A DNA stretch of 36,629 nt from JAFGPF01 sp964409485. Lineage in GTDB: Bacteria > Chloroflexota > Dehalococcoidia > Dehalococcoidales > RBG-16-60-22. The translations under genes were made by a program, and so were the position numbers. The stretch lies in assembly GCA_964409485.1 (NCBI GenBank), contig CAYPDM010000009.1, positions 1-36,629 of the forward strand, written 5' to 3'. Positions 1-7,756 of this stretch are shown here, piece after piece (the first letter of the stretch is position 1; each line of letters starts with the position of its first letter). The notes beneath the pieces were generated by a model, which was not told where the DNA came from, searched no databases, and was given only the letters and a program-made list of their open reading frames with translations.

Positions 1-602
1 AACTGGAAAAACAGGTACAGCTCGCCGAGGATATCCAGGAAATCGAGCACCTGCAAAGAATTTACGGTTATTACTTCGACAATAACATGTGGGCGGAAAT
101 CGTCGACCTGTTTTCGGAAGAGCAGACGGAGTCCGTGGAGATAGCCGACCACGGCGTTTTCTACGGTAAGAAGGGCATCCGGCGAATTTACTGGGACATG
201 TTCTCCGGCGGCGACACCCCCCGCCAGTCCCCCGCCTGGATGCAGTTTGTGGTAATGCAGATAGGCGGCGTTGTCGATGTGTCCCCCGACGGCACCCGGG
301 CCGAAGGCAGGTGGCAGACCTGGCTCTGTGAAGCCAAGCCCTACGGAGCCTACCCGCGGGCCGAATGGCTGCACGGCTACTACGAAAATAAGTACGTTAA
401 AGAAAACGGCAGGTGGTTTTTCTCCAAGCTGCACTGGAACAACACCTTCTGCTCGCCCGTCGAGGACGGATGGCTGAACCTGCCGCTGATGGGCTGGATG
501 CCCCTCCCCGACGCCGATGAACCCCCTTCCGCCTTCCATACTTACCCTTATCATCGCAATAATGTCCTATATCACTATCAACACCCGATTACGGGGAAGT
601 AA
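1..602 (+). CDS. NTF2/SnoaL-like protein, 5' partial
   Basis: The reading frame is already open at the left edge of the window, so the start codon lies outside. The first residues visible include the LQRIYGYYFDNNMWAEIVDL stretch, typical of the first helices of SnoaL-like/NTF2-fold proteins (a polar cone of alpha+beta structure that binds small hydrophobic ligands or acts as a cyclase/isomerase). The following HGVFYGKKGIRRIYWD segment also fits this family. About 200 residues are visible. Internal ATG codons such as the one at 87 are within the fold and are unlikely to be the start. It ends at a strong hairpin shared with the convergent cupin gene. The exact substrate cannot be told from sequence; the pairing with cupin proteins suggests small-molecule metabolism (inference). 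Confidence 0.75.
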   Translation, partial: LEKQVQLAEDIQEIEHLQRIYGYYFDNNMWAEIVDLFSEEQTESVEIADHGVFYGKKGIRRIYWDMFSGGDTPRQSPAWMQFVVMQIGGVVDVSPDGTRAEGRWQTWLCEAKPYGAYPRAEWLHGYYENKYVKENGRWFFSKLHWNNTFCSPVEDGWLNLPLMGWMPLPDADEPPSAFHTYPYHRNNVLYHYQHPITGK

Positions 603-624
603 GTATTTTACGAATAAAAAAGGA

Positions 625-649
625 AGGCCTGCCTTTCAAAGGCAGGCCT
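625..649. terminator. Bidirectional intrinsic terminator
   Basis: A perfect 12-bp inverted repeat (625-636 and 638-649, AGGCCTGCCTTT and its complement) sits between two convergent genes. On the minus strand it is followed by a T-rich run (complement of the A-rich 613-621), and on the plus strand by a weaker T-rich tail. It therefore fits a terminator serving both the NTF2-like gene and the tandem-cupin gene. Confidence 0.8.
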
Positions 650-672
650 CGTCTATTTACATGTAATGAGCC

Positions 673-1605
673 TTAGTCTTTCTTGTGCGACCCGGTATAC
701 ACGGCGGAAGGCCCTGCAGTAAAGGCCAGGGTGGGCTTTTTAATATCCTCCCATTTCCAGGGGCAGTGTGCCAGGCCCTTCGGGATGCAGACCAGGGAGC
801 TTTTTTCGATGATATGGGTTTCATCGCCCAGGACAATGCTCATCTTGCCGCCCAGGTCGCGCGGGTGCTCGGGGTCGCATCCTGCCATGGCTATCAGCTC
901 CGGCCACTCGTGGCTGTGCACCGGCGCCGGCGCCTGGCCGGAACCTTCGTACATCCAGACGAAGTCCACGTAAAAAGACCCCTTGGCGACGTCGTCTTCC
1001 AGGTGGAGGACGCGGGCTCCTTTTCGGCTAGAACCGGGCGGCGGGGGCGGGGGCGCATCTTCCCCGTCAGCGGGCGGGCCAAAATTCTGCTTGACTTCGG
1101 TAATGATGGTGTACTTCGGCAGCGAGGGGTCTCTCGGGGCTGGCTGGCTGTCTTCGGCTTTTCGCGTGTATTTCCCGACCGGCGATATCGTCACGAAGAA
1201 TATGGGACGGTCTATCCTGTTGAAAAGAATCGGGCAGTGGCGGGTGCCCGCCGGCACGAATATCAGGCAGGTCTTGGTCAGTACTTCCTCTTTATCGTCC
1301 AGCCAAATTGTTATTTTCCCGCCGAGGTCTTGCGGGTCTTCCCGATTCGAGCCGACGAACCCTATCACCTCGTCGAAGTCGTGGGCGTGGGGTTCCTCGG
1401 CGGTATCTTCCGCGGATCCGCTCCAGAGCCAGTTGCAGTCCACGTAGAAAAAGTCTTTCACAATCTCATCATCGACCGACATCAGGTGAGTCGACTTGAT
1501 GTCGGATTTCCTCTTGGCGCGTTCCGCCTCCAGCTTTTCCTGAATTTCTGGGGGTGGTGGTTTGGGGTCGGTAATTATATACCTGGAGTATTTCAATTCG
1601 GCCAT
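673..1605 (-). CDS. Tandem-cupin protein
   Basis: A protein of 310 residues made of two consecutive cupin-type beta-barrel units. Each has an H-x-H-(D/E) motif (EPHAHDFDE in the first, VHSHEWPE in the second), a shared 'DPxDLGGK' turn, and a second motif 'VPAGTRHCP' or 'IPKGLAHCP' carrying the later metal-ligand His. A Pro-rich linker with six consecutive prolines separates the units. I start it at the ATG at 1605 (MAELKYSRYI) rather than the upstream TTG at 1689, because the two single-cupin proteins at 28.4-29.3 kb begin with the same MAxxKYxxY pattern and an extended -10 element lies inside the longer version. A GGAGG-type site is 12 bases upstream. It is probably a metal-binding cytoplasmic enzyme or sensor of unknown substrate. 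Confidence 0.75.
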   Translation of the reverse strand: MAELKYSRYIITDPKPPPPEIQEKLEAERAKRKSDIKSTHLMSVDDEIVKDFFYVDCNWLWSGSAEDTAEEPHAHDFDEVIGFVGSNREDPQDLGGKITIWLDDKEEVLTKTCLIFVPAGTRHCPILFNRIDRPIFFVTISPVGKYTRKAEDSQPAPRDPSLPKYTIITEVKQNFGPPADGEDAPPPPPPGSSRKGARVLHLEDDVAKGSFYVDFVWMYEGSGQAPAPVHSHEWPELIAMAGCDPEHPRDLGGKMSIVLGDETHIIEKSSLVCIPKGLAHCPWKWEDIKKPTLAFTAGPSAVYTGSHKKD

Positions 1606-1644
1606 ATTCTGCGGTTGCTCCTCCTTCCGTATTCCGTCTGCGGG

Positions 1645-1653
1645 ATTATAGCA
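1645..1653 (-). promoter_or_regulatory. Extended -10 promoter for tandem-cupin gene
   Basis: On the minus strand the sequence reads TGC-TATAAT, a perfect extended -10 element, ending about 40 bases before the ATG at 1605. A second TATAAT lies 10 bases further upstream (1655-1660). The -35 region is poor, as is common with extended -10 promoters. It supports the shorter start chosen for the gene. Confidence 0.5.
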
Positions 1654-1711
1654 CATTATAGAAGATAATCTAAAGTGAAAGTCAGCCACATGATGTAAAA
1701 TCGGGCAATGG

Positions 1712-3101
1712 TCATCTGAAGTCCTTCGAAGGCAGGGCTTTCTCCAGGGCGCTGAACGGCTTTACCTGGTTTATCACCAGGTTGCAGGTCCCCTCGCGCC
1801 TTGACATTCTCCCCTTCACCACCAGGAACGGCGACCTGAATTTGTGCTCGTGGCGTTCGTACACCTTGCCGAAGACCATGCACGGTATGTGCCCGAACTC
1901 GTCCTCCAGGGTGATATAGACCACCTTGCCCTGCGGTCGCTGCCGGCGGATGACCAGTCCGGCGGTCGTTACCGCGGCGCCGTCGCCCAGCTTCTCGATA
2001 TCCCGGCTGGTGCGGAAGCCGCCGTTGAAACGCGGGCGCAGCCGTGACATGATATGGCCGGCGGGGAAGAGGCTAAGGACGTTATACTCCTCCTGCATGC
2101 GCTCCCAGTCGCCGGGGGCTTTCAGCTCCACCAGGTCCTGCTCGACGGGGAGGGGGAGGGGATAGTCCTCCAGGGCGCGCTTAACGCGTGAAACGGCGGT
2201 TCTCATGTCCATGGCCGGCTCTTTAAACTGGATGATCCTCTCCCAGCTCTCCGCGTTCCAGGTTCGTGTCCACAGGGTAAGGCTGCGGATGCCCAGTCCG
2301 TTGCGGACGATATTCGCGAAGACCCGGACGAGAAGCGTCTCCATCGCTACCAGTATGGCCTCCAGGGAGACCGTCACCGAGGATAGCGTGGCGCTCTCCT
2401 CGATAGCTTTTTCCATGAACCGGGGATAGAGGGGCGTGTCATCGATGCCCCTGGCGAGTTCCCATATCCTCCTGCCCTCGGGGCCGAACTGCGACTGTAC
2501 CGGGCCGGGAGGAAGCGCCGCTATCTAGCCCAGGGTGTGAATCCCGAAATCGTGCAGCCTGCTCCGGCTCTTCAGCGATGTCGGCAGCACATCGCAGGGG
2601 AGGTCCTTGAGGAAACGGGCAATATCGCCGGACAATATCCGGTGCCCGCCGGGAGGGCTGCGGCGGGTGGCCAGATACGCCAGGAATTTGTTCCCGGCTA
2701 TTCCAAATTGGGGCGTGAAAGCCCCGGTGATAGCTTCACGTACGGCTTTCAGGAGGGCGTCGTCGTCCGGGTAAATAAGGTGCAGGCCGTCCACGCCGAT
2801 GTAGATAAACCCCGGTTCGGGGCCTTCGACCAGGGGGCTTTTTTCTTCCAGCGCGTCCAGCAGCTCGCTGAAGGCAGCCCGGCATGTCCGCCTGGAGCAT
2901 CTCGACCTCGCCGTGACGGGACAGGGCCTGCTGAAGGGGCATGTCGCGCCGCAGGCCTTCGAGCCCGGGAGACCAGTCCAGCACCAGCTTCCGCGAGCCC
3001 GATGGATACGTAACTACCGCCGGGCGGCCTTCAATGGCCGGATTTCTCCGGACTTCGCACCTCCAGGGGAAATGCTCTAACAAAACACAGAGAACTCTCA
3101 C
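1712..3101 (-). pseudogene. Broken ImuB-type Y-family polymerase fused to DnaE2-like C-terminal tail
   Basis: Three pieces read as one disrupted gene. The N-terminal piece (MRVLCVLLEHFPWRCEV, from GTG 3101) resembles ImuB, the catalytically dead Y-family subunit of the mutasome; the palm-like IGVDGLHLIYP segment lacks the Asp-Glu pair of active enzymes. The frame is lost near 2877-2885, just after QADMPG. It resumes in another frame as AFSELLDALEEKSPLV and runs to GIHTLG, where a TAG (2525-2527) interrupts the usual 'TLGxIAALP' turn. The frame then continues unbroken to 1712. The C-terminal part (DWERMQEEYNVLSLFPAGH..., then an OB fold ending LPSKDFR) matches the end of DnaE2-type error-prone polymerases, so the ancestor was an ImuB/DnaE2-tail fusion. 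Both lesions are seen directly; sequencing error is possible for the frameshift but unlikely for both. Confidence 0.75.
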
Positions 3102-3132
3102 TATTCACCTCGGTAAAGACAGGGTAAAAACA

Positions 3133-3161
3133 ATTATATAGAACAAATGTTCTTTTGTCAA
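3133..3161 (-). promoter_or_regulatory. Consensus sigma70 promoter of the imuB-like gene
   Basis: On the minus strand: TTGACA (3156-3161), a 17-base spacer, and TATAAT (3133-3138). Both hexamers and the spacing are consensus, and the gene starts about 30 bases downstream. The spacer contains the SOS box annotated separately. Confidence 0.85.
3140..3153. promoter_or_regulatory. LexA (SOS) box, GAAC-N4-GTTC type
   Basis: AGAACAAATGTTCT is a 6-bp perfect inverted repeat around AA and contains GAAC-N4-GTTC, the LexA/DinR operator core known from Gram-positive bacteria. It lies entirely within the spacer of a consensus promoter, where bound LexA would block RNA polymerase. An SOS box in front of an ImuB-type mutasome gene is the expected arrangement. 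Confidence 0.8.
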
Positions 3162-3309
3162 GGGGTTTCCAGTGTATAATCGCCATATCGGGAAATAATT
3201 ATCGGCGCCGGGAAAAGCGGGCGGCCTGTTATGCTGCTTTGCTATATTGCCGATTGATTAGTAAAATACAGAGACGGGAATTAAATATTGTATATAAGGA
3301 GTAAATGAT

Positions 3310-4068
3310 ATGGAACTGGGCCTGGAAAACAAAGTGGCGCTGGTTACCGGAACCGGCAGCCGGAAGGGTTTCGGCAGGGGCATAGCCCTCATTCTGGCGA
3401 AACAGGGGTGTGATATCGTCGCGAACGACGTCGACCTCGATGGCGCGCAAAAAACGGCCGCTGAAGTTGAAGCTCTCGGCCGCAAAGCTATAGCCATTAA
3501 GGCCGATGTTACCAAAAACGCCGAAGTAAAGGCCATGGTGAAGCAGGCCCTGGATAAGTTCGGGAAAATCGATATCCTGGTAAATAACGCCGGCCAGGCC
3601 ACCAAGCCGACGCCTTTCGTCGAGACGCCGGAAGCGAACTGGGAAAAGGTGATTAATCTGAATATCTACGGGGTGTTTTACTGCACCCAGGCTGTCCTGC
3701 CCCAGATGCTGGAGCGCAAGAGCGGTAAAATTATCAATATAACCTCCGGCGCCGGCATCAGCGGCATGCCGCGCTGCGTTCATTACGGCGCCAGCAAGGC
3801 GGCGATTATCGCCTTCACGAAAGGTTTATCCAAAGAGGTTATAGCCTCCGGCGTCAATGTGAACGCCGTGGCTCCGGGGGTGGGTGATACCAACTTCATG
3901 CAGGCCGGCGGCTTTCCTCCGGGAGAAATCGACCGCGCCGTGGCCACGGTGCCGTCCGGCAGGGCTACCACCCCGGAGGATGTCGGCAATATGGTCGCCT
4001 ATCTGGCATCGGACCTGGCCGACCAGATTATGGGGCAGACCTTCCTCGTCGACGGCGGGCATGGTTAA
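3310..4068 (+). CDS. Short-chain dehydrogenase/reductase (SDR)
   Basis: A classical SDR of 252 residues. The cofactor-binding turn is TGTGSRKGFGRG near residues 14-25, followed by NNAG and a catalytic set with Ser in NITSGAG and the Tyr-Lys pair in HYGASKAA. The C-terminal end 'FLVDGGHG' is typical of the family. It would be a soluble NAD(P)-dependent oxidoreductase of an alcohol, hydroxyacyl or keto group. The ATG at 3310 is preceded by AAGGAG at a good distance. It begins a rightward run with an MFS transporter 37 bases downstream, suggesting catabolism of an imported compound. A second SDR at 25.7 kb has a similar general layout. The substrate cannot be predicted. Confidence 0.9.
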   Translation: MELGLENKVALVTGTGSRKGFGRGIALILAKQGCDIVANDVDLDGAQKTAAEVEALGRKAIAIKADVTKNAEVKAMVKQALDKFGKIDILVNNAGQATKPTPFVETPEANWEKVINLNIYGVFYCTQAVLPQMLERKSGKIINITSGAGISGMPRCVHYGASKAAIIAFTKGLSKEVIASGVNVNAVAPGVGDTNFMQAGGFPPGEIDRAVATVPSGRATTPEDVGNMVAYLASDLADQIMGQTFLVDGGHG

Positions 4069-4105
4069 AACGTTATAAGATTGATATTTCAAGGCAGGAA
4101 TCCGC

Positions 4106-5332
4106 GTGTTAGAAAAGCGCCAATCATCCTATAGATGGTATATGCTGGCATTTACAGTCGTAACCGGCGCAATGGTGACGTCCATACCGTTTTCCTGTAT
4201 GCCGGCGCTATTTCAGGAGATGTCGGATGACCTGGGACTAAATCTGGTACAGATAGGTGCCATCTGGGGTCTGGCCAGTCTGGCCGGCGTCTTTTTCAGC
4301 ATCATCGGCGGGGTACTCGGCGACAGGTTCGGGGTGAAAATTATCCTTCCCATAGCCTGCATACTCGCGGGCATAACCGGTGCGTTGAGAGGTCTATCGA
4401 CCGACTTTTTCACTCTTGCGCTTACCGTTTTTCTTAACGGAATCGTCAGGTTGATAGTGCCGATTAACATGATCAAAGTGATAGGCATATGGTTCAAAGG
4501 GCGGAATCTGGGCACGGCCATGGGGATATCCGCCGTGGGCATGGGTGCCGGTCTGATGCTGGGACCGATGATTAGCGCCACGCTGCTGTCACCATTGCTG
4601 GGCGGGTGGGAAAATGTGATGTACCTGTACGGAGTTATCGGCGTCTTCATAGGTATAGTCTGGTTTTTCTTCCGCAGAGACCCTGACCGGGATGATTCGA
4701 TTGCCCAACCCTCCGGTAAGGTGCCGTTTCGCGAGGCATTCTCAAAGATGGTGCGTATCAAGGTCCTGTGGCTGCTGGGAATAACCCTGCTGTTCCGCAG
4801 CAGTTGCATCATAGGAATGACGGGGTACCTTCCGCTCTATTTAAGAGAGAAGGGGTGGGCAGTAGCCGGCGCCGATGGCACCCTGGCTGCTTTCTACGGC
4901 ATCAGTACGCTGTGCGTCGTGCCGCTGTCGCTGTTATCGGATAAAATAGGTTCCAGGAAACTGATACTCAATATTGGACTGGTGGTGACGTTAATATGTT
5001 TCGGCATCCTGCCCTTAATGGACGGCAGTGCAATCTGGGCGTTGATGCTGTTATCCGGCATTTTCATGGATGGTTTCATGACGATTATTATGACTATGAT
5101 GCTGGAAACCGAGGGAGTCGGGCCGATATACTCGGGGACGGCCATGGGGCTTGTTTTAACGATAGCTCAAATCGGCAATGTTGCCTCTCCCCCGCTGGGC
5201 AACAGCCTGGCAAGCATCCATCCGGGTCTGCCCTTCGTCTTCTGGGCAGCCCTTTCTATTTTTGCCTTGATAACCCTGGCTCTGGTGAAAGATACGGGAT
5301 GGAAACATAAGAGAGCAACTGTAAGGGCGTGA
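4106..5332 (+). CDS. MFS transporter
   Basis: A 408-residue inner-membrane protein with about twelve hydrophobic segments. The loop after segment 2 has the MFS motif A variant GGVLGDRFGVK, and the pseudo-symmetric loop in the second half reads SDKIGSRK. It starts with GTG at 4106 after a weak AGGAAT site. It lies between an SDR and a small alpha-beta barrel protein in the same direction, so it likely imports or exports the substrate or product of this group. Members with this layout often carry organic anions, but specificity is not readable here. Confidence 0.88.
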   Translation: MLEKRQSSYRWYMLAFTVVTGAMVTSIPFSCMPALFQEMSDDLGLNLVQIGAIWGLASLAGVFFSIIGGVLGDRFGVKIILPIACILAGITGALRGLSTDFFTLALTVFLNGIVRLIVPINMIKVIGIWFKGRNLGTAMGISAVGMGAGLMLGPMISATLLSPLLGGWENVMYLYGVIGVFIGIVWFFFRRDPDRDDSIAQPSGKVPFREAFSKMVRIKVLWLLGITLLFRSSCIIGMTGYLPLYLREKGWAVAGADGTLAAFYGISTLCVVPLSLLSDKIGSRKLILNIGLVVTLICFGILPLMDGSAIWALMLLSGIFMDGFMTIIMTMMLETEGVGPIYSGTAMGLVLTIAQIGNVASPPLGNSLASIHPGLPFVFWAALSIFALITLALVKDTGWKHKRATVRA

Positions 5333-5370
5333 AGATACGTTTTAAAAAAAATAAATAAAGGAGGATACAA

Positions 5371-5679
5371 GTGGCGAAACGCATTATTCTTTATAACCTG
5401 GCGGAAAACGTGACCGATGAAGAATTCAAGGATTATGTCGTTAATGAAAAAGGCCCCCTGATTGACGGTCTCCCATCTGTCAGGAAGTATGAACTGGTTA
5501 AGATAACCGGTACGTCGGCGGAGGAAATTCCCTATAAATACTGCGGCATTGTCCACGTCACCAGCGTTGAAGAATTCAATGAGAAAGCCGCTAAAACGCA
5601 GGAATACCAGGACTTTTTAAAGAAATTCGGGCCGATGGCCAAAGACCTGCTGGTGCTTTCCGGGGAAGAAATTTATTAG
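5371..5679 (+). CDS. Small dimeric alpha-beta barrel protein (EthD/REDY-like)
   Basis: A 102-residue protein starting at GTG 5371, 8 bases after an excellent AAGGAGG site. The pattern (beta strand RIILYNLAE, helix DEEFKDYVVNEKGPL, strand SVRKYELVKI, strand YCGIVHVTSVEEF, helix YQDFLKKFGPM) fits the ferredoxin-like dimeric alpha-beta barrel fold of EthD or REDY/HapK-like proteins. Such proteins are small-molecule-modifying or ligand-binding partners in aromatic and pigment metabolism. It sits between the MFS transporter and the acyl-CoA dehydrogenase. The family assignment rests on fold pattern only. Confidence 0.6.
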   Translation: MAKRIILYNLAENVTDEEFKDYVVNEKGPLIDGLPSVRKYELVKITGTSAEEIPYKYCGIVHVTSVEEFNEKAAKTQEYQDFLKKFGPMAKDLLVLSGEEIY

Positions 5680-5787
5680 TTATATAAATGTTTCATGGCG
5701 TGATATACTGCGGGTACTTGCACCCTTTACCGTCCCGAACAGCAGGTTATCTGAAAAATCGGAGAACGTATTGTAAGGGAGGCGATT

Positions 5788-7008
5788 TTGCATTTAGAAC
5801 ATCTTTTTACCGAGGAGCAGCGTCAGCTGCGGCAGACAATAAGGGATTTTACTAGGAAAGAAATAATACCCTTTACTAGGCAGTTGGAAGAGGACTACAG
5901 CCTGGTTGAGAAGGTCCACCAGAAACTCGTTGATATCGGTGTTCAGGCATCCGCCTATCCGGTAGAGTACGGCGGCGGCGGCATCAGTTCCATGACCCAT
6001 CTGGCTATTATCGCCGAGGAACTGTCTAAAGGCGATGCCGGCATCGCCCTTTCGGCGTGCTCGAATACGGCTGGCACGGGCCCGGCCGGGGCCGTCGGCA
6101 ATAAAGCGGTGCTGGACAGGTTCGCCCCTCTCTTCTGTCAGGGTAAGCTGGCCTATGCCTGCCTGTCCATGACCGATGAATCCGGAGGGGCGGATACGGA
6201 AAACCCACTCCTGCACGGGGGCGGTATTAAGACCACCGCCAGGCTGGATGGCGACGAATACGTCATCAACGGCAGCAAGATGTGGCCCACCCATGCCGGT
6301 ATAGCCGAGAGCTATATTACTTTTTGCAATACCGACCCCACTCTCGGCGACGATGGGATAGCGTTGATTATAGTACCTGGGGATGCGCCGGGGCTTACTT
6401 TCGGGAAACCGGAGAAAAAGATGCTGTTCAAGACGGTCGTCAACGGCTCCGTCTATTATGACAATGTCAGGGTCCCTAAAGAATATCGCGTCGCCGGTCC
6501 CGGGATGGATGCCAAATTGTGTAATATGCTTACCACGGTGGCAGGGTGGTCCGGGGGCGTTCAGTCCCTCGGTATTGCCGAGCGCGCCTTCGAGATAGTG
6601 CTGGAATATACGGGGACCCGCATGGGCGGGTTCAAGCCGGTAAGGCAGCACAGCATCGCTGCCGGCATCATTGCCGATATGGCTATCGGTATTGATATGA
6701 TGAAGGCAGGCCTCTATAACCTGGCTTTTATGTATGACCACCCGGAAATATACACCCCTATATACGGAGAGCCGTGGTCGCCGGAGTTTATATCCAAAGG
6801 GGCCGCCGCCAGGGTCTTTGCCGCCGATACCGCCGTTGAGATAATCAATAAGGGTGCGGAGCTGCTCGGCTCGATGGCTATTTCCGAAGACTTCCCCTAT
6901 GAAAAATGCCTGCGGGACGTGAAGATATGCCAGCTCTGGCTGGGCGGACAGCAGATATGCCGCTACAAGGTAGCCCAGGGTTATTACGACCTGAAGAACT
7001 GGGCATGA
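5788..7008 (+). CDS. Acyl-CoA dehydrogenase-like flavoprotein, catalytic Glu absent
   Basis: A 406-residue protein with the full acyl-CoA dehydrogenase layout. It has an N-terminal helical domain with 'LFTEEQRQLRQTIRDF', a middle beta domain with CLSMTDESGGADTEN (FAD/substrate loop) and a C-terminal helical domain with GTRMGGFKPVRQ and FPYEKCLRDVKI. The usual base is the Glu of the '(Y/W)EGT' turn after 'RDAKI'; here the turn reads QLWLGGQQ, with Leu at about residue 385. The alternative Glu seen in isovaleryl-CoA dehydrogenase (LDLER segment) is also not visible (MDAKL). It therefore either uses another base or has a different activity. The TTG start at 5788 follows GGGAGG by 6 bases; a start further in would cut the first helix. 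Confidence 0.85.
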   Translation: MHLEHLFTEEQRQLRQTIRDFTRKEIIPFTRQLEEDYSLVEKVHQKLVDIGVQASAYPVEYGGGGISSMTHLAIIAEELSKGDAGIALSACSNTAGTGPAGAVGNKAVLDRFAPLFCQGKLAYACLSMTDESGGADTENPLLHGGGIKTTARLDGDEYVINGSKMWPTHAGIAESYITFCNTDPTLGDDGIALIIVPGDAPGLTFGKPEKKMLFKTVVNGSVYYDNVRVPKEYRVAGPGMDAKLCNMLTTVAGWSGGVQSLGIAERAFEIVLEYTGTRMGGFKPVRQHSIAAGIIADMAIGIDMMKAGLYNLAFMYDHPEIYTPIYGEPWSPEFISKGAAARVFAADTAVEIINKGAELLGSMAISEDFPYEKCLRDVKICQLWLGGQQICRYKVAQGYYDLKNWA

Positions 7009-7055
7009 TGACGCGATAAAGCTAATCGGGCCGTTTCCTAAATATATACCAATCG

Positions 7056-7064
7056 TGCTATACT
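7056..7064 (+). promoter_or_regulatory. Possible extended -10 promoter
   Basis: TGC-TATACT in the 94-base gap before the C_GCAxxG_C_C gene, about 40 bases ahead of its ATG. No good -35 element is visible. It would give this gene its own transcript apart from the acyl-CoA dehydrogenase. Confidence 0.4.
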
Positions 7065-7102
7065 TATTTTCTTAGAACAGGCGAAAAGGAGGCAACCGAA
7101 TA

Positions 7103-7732
7103 ATGGCGGATTACGCGGCCTTAAAGAAAAAGGTAGACGAGCTAGCCGAAAGGGAATGGGACGTGGCTGGCATCCAGGCCAGAGTTGATAAAATGAGAGC
7201 CGGGGGTATCCCCCAAAAAAAGCTTGATCCCCGGGAAATGATTGCCAACCGGGAGCAGATACTGGACCGGGTTCAGTCCCGCGCCGAGGATTATAATTTC
7301 GTTTTAATGAACTGCGCCCAGGGTACGGCGCTCTCCCTGATGGAGGAGTTCGGTCAGGGCAACATGGATGTTCTTCAAGCCCTGGCTCTATTCCCCGGCA
7401 TAGGCAGCACCGGTGATATCTGCGGCGGCATCACCGGCAGCCTGATAAATTTCGGGCTGTTTTTCGGCCGCTACGGAAAACCCGGCCCCGAGGGGGTGAA
7501 ACAAGGTATGGTGGTTGCCCAGAAGTTCATTTCCGACTTCGAGGAGAAAATAGGTTTCAAGCATTGCGGCGATATTATCGAAAAGGTAACGGTCGGGCAG
7601 AGGCTGAATCCCGGCAGAAGCGAAGCGGAGATGGAAACCTTTACGAAAGAGAAAGGTTTTGAGAAGTGCGGCCTTGTACCGGGAACAGGCGCCCGGCTCG
7701 CCGCCGGTTATATGATTGACAGCATGAAATAA
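7103..7732 (+). CDS. C_GCAxxG_C_C family redox protein
   Basis: A 209-residue soluble protein. Conserved cysteines are visible at about residues 71 (NCAQGTA), 107 (GDICGGITG), 155 (KHCGDII) and 189 (EKCGLVPG). The CAQG...CGG...CGDI order matches the C_GCAxxG_C_C family, putative redox-active or metal-binding proteins of anaerobes. The normal GCA triad is NCA here. Start: ATG at 7103 after AAAAGGAGG. It is the last gene of the rightward group and converges on the ABC-F gene with only 24 bases between stop codons. Its partner is unknown; it may act as an electron carrier for the nearby oxidoreductases (inference). Confidence 0.78.
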   Translation: MADYAALKKKVDELAEREWDVAGIQARVDKMRAGGIPQKKLDPREMIANREQILDRVQSRAEDYNFVLMNCAQGTALSLMEEFGQGNMDVLQALALFPGIGSTGDICGGITGSLINFGLFFGRYGKPGPEGVKQGMVVAQKFISDFEEKIGFKHCGDIIEKVTVGQRLNPGRSEAEMETFTKEKGFEKCGLVPGTGARLAAGYMIDSMK

Positions 7733-7756
7733 CGCCGCCACGCGGCTGGTTCCTGC

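Noticed and set aside
685..1668. Long plus-strand open frame opposite the tandem-cupin gene
   Set aside because: It is antisense to a gene with clear cupin motifs, promoter and ribosome binding site, and its product has no recognisable family. It arises from GC-biased codon use.
2525..2527. TAG inside the imuB-like gene read as a recoded (pyrrolysine) codon
   Set aside because: The gene also has a frameshift upstream, the TAG replaces a position where related proteins usually have Glu or Lys in a non-catalytic turn, and no pyrrolysine context is visible. Ordinary decay explains both lesions.
5794..6741. Minus-strand open frame of about 315 codons opposite the acyl-CoA dehydrogenase
   Set aside because: The plus strand encodes a full-length family member; the antisense product has no motif and no ribosome binding site.
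7733..7745. Small GC-rich hairpin (GCCGC/GCGGC) between the convergent C_GCAxxG_C_C and ABC-F genes as a terminator
   Set aside because: The stem is only 5 bp and no T-run follows on either strand, so the evidence is too weak to annotate.
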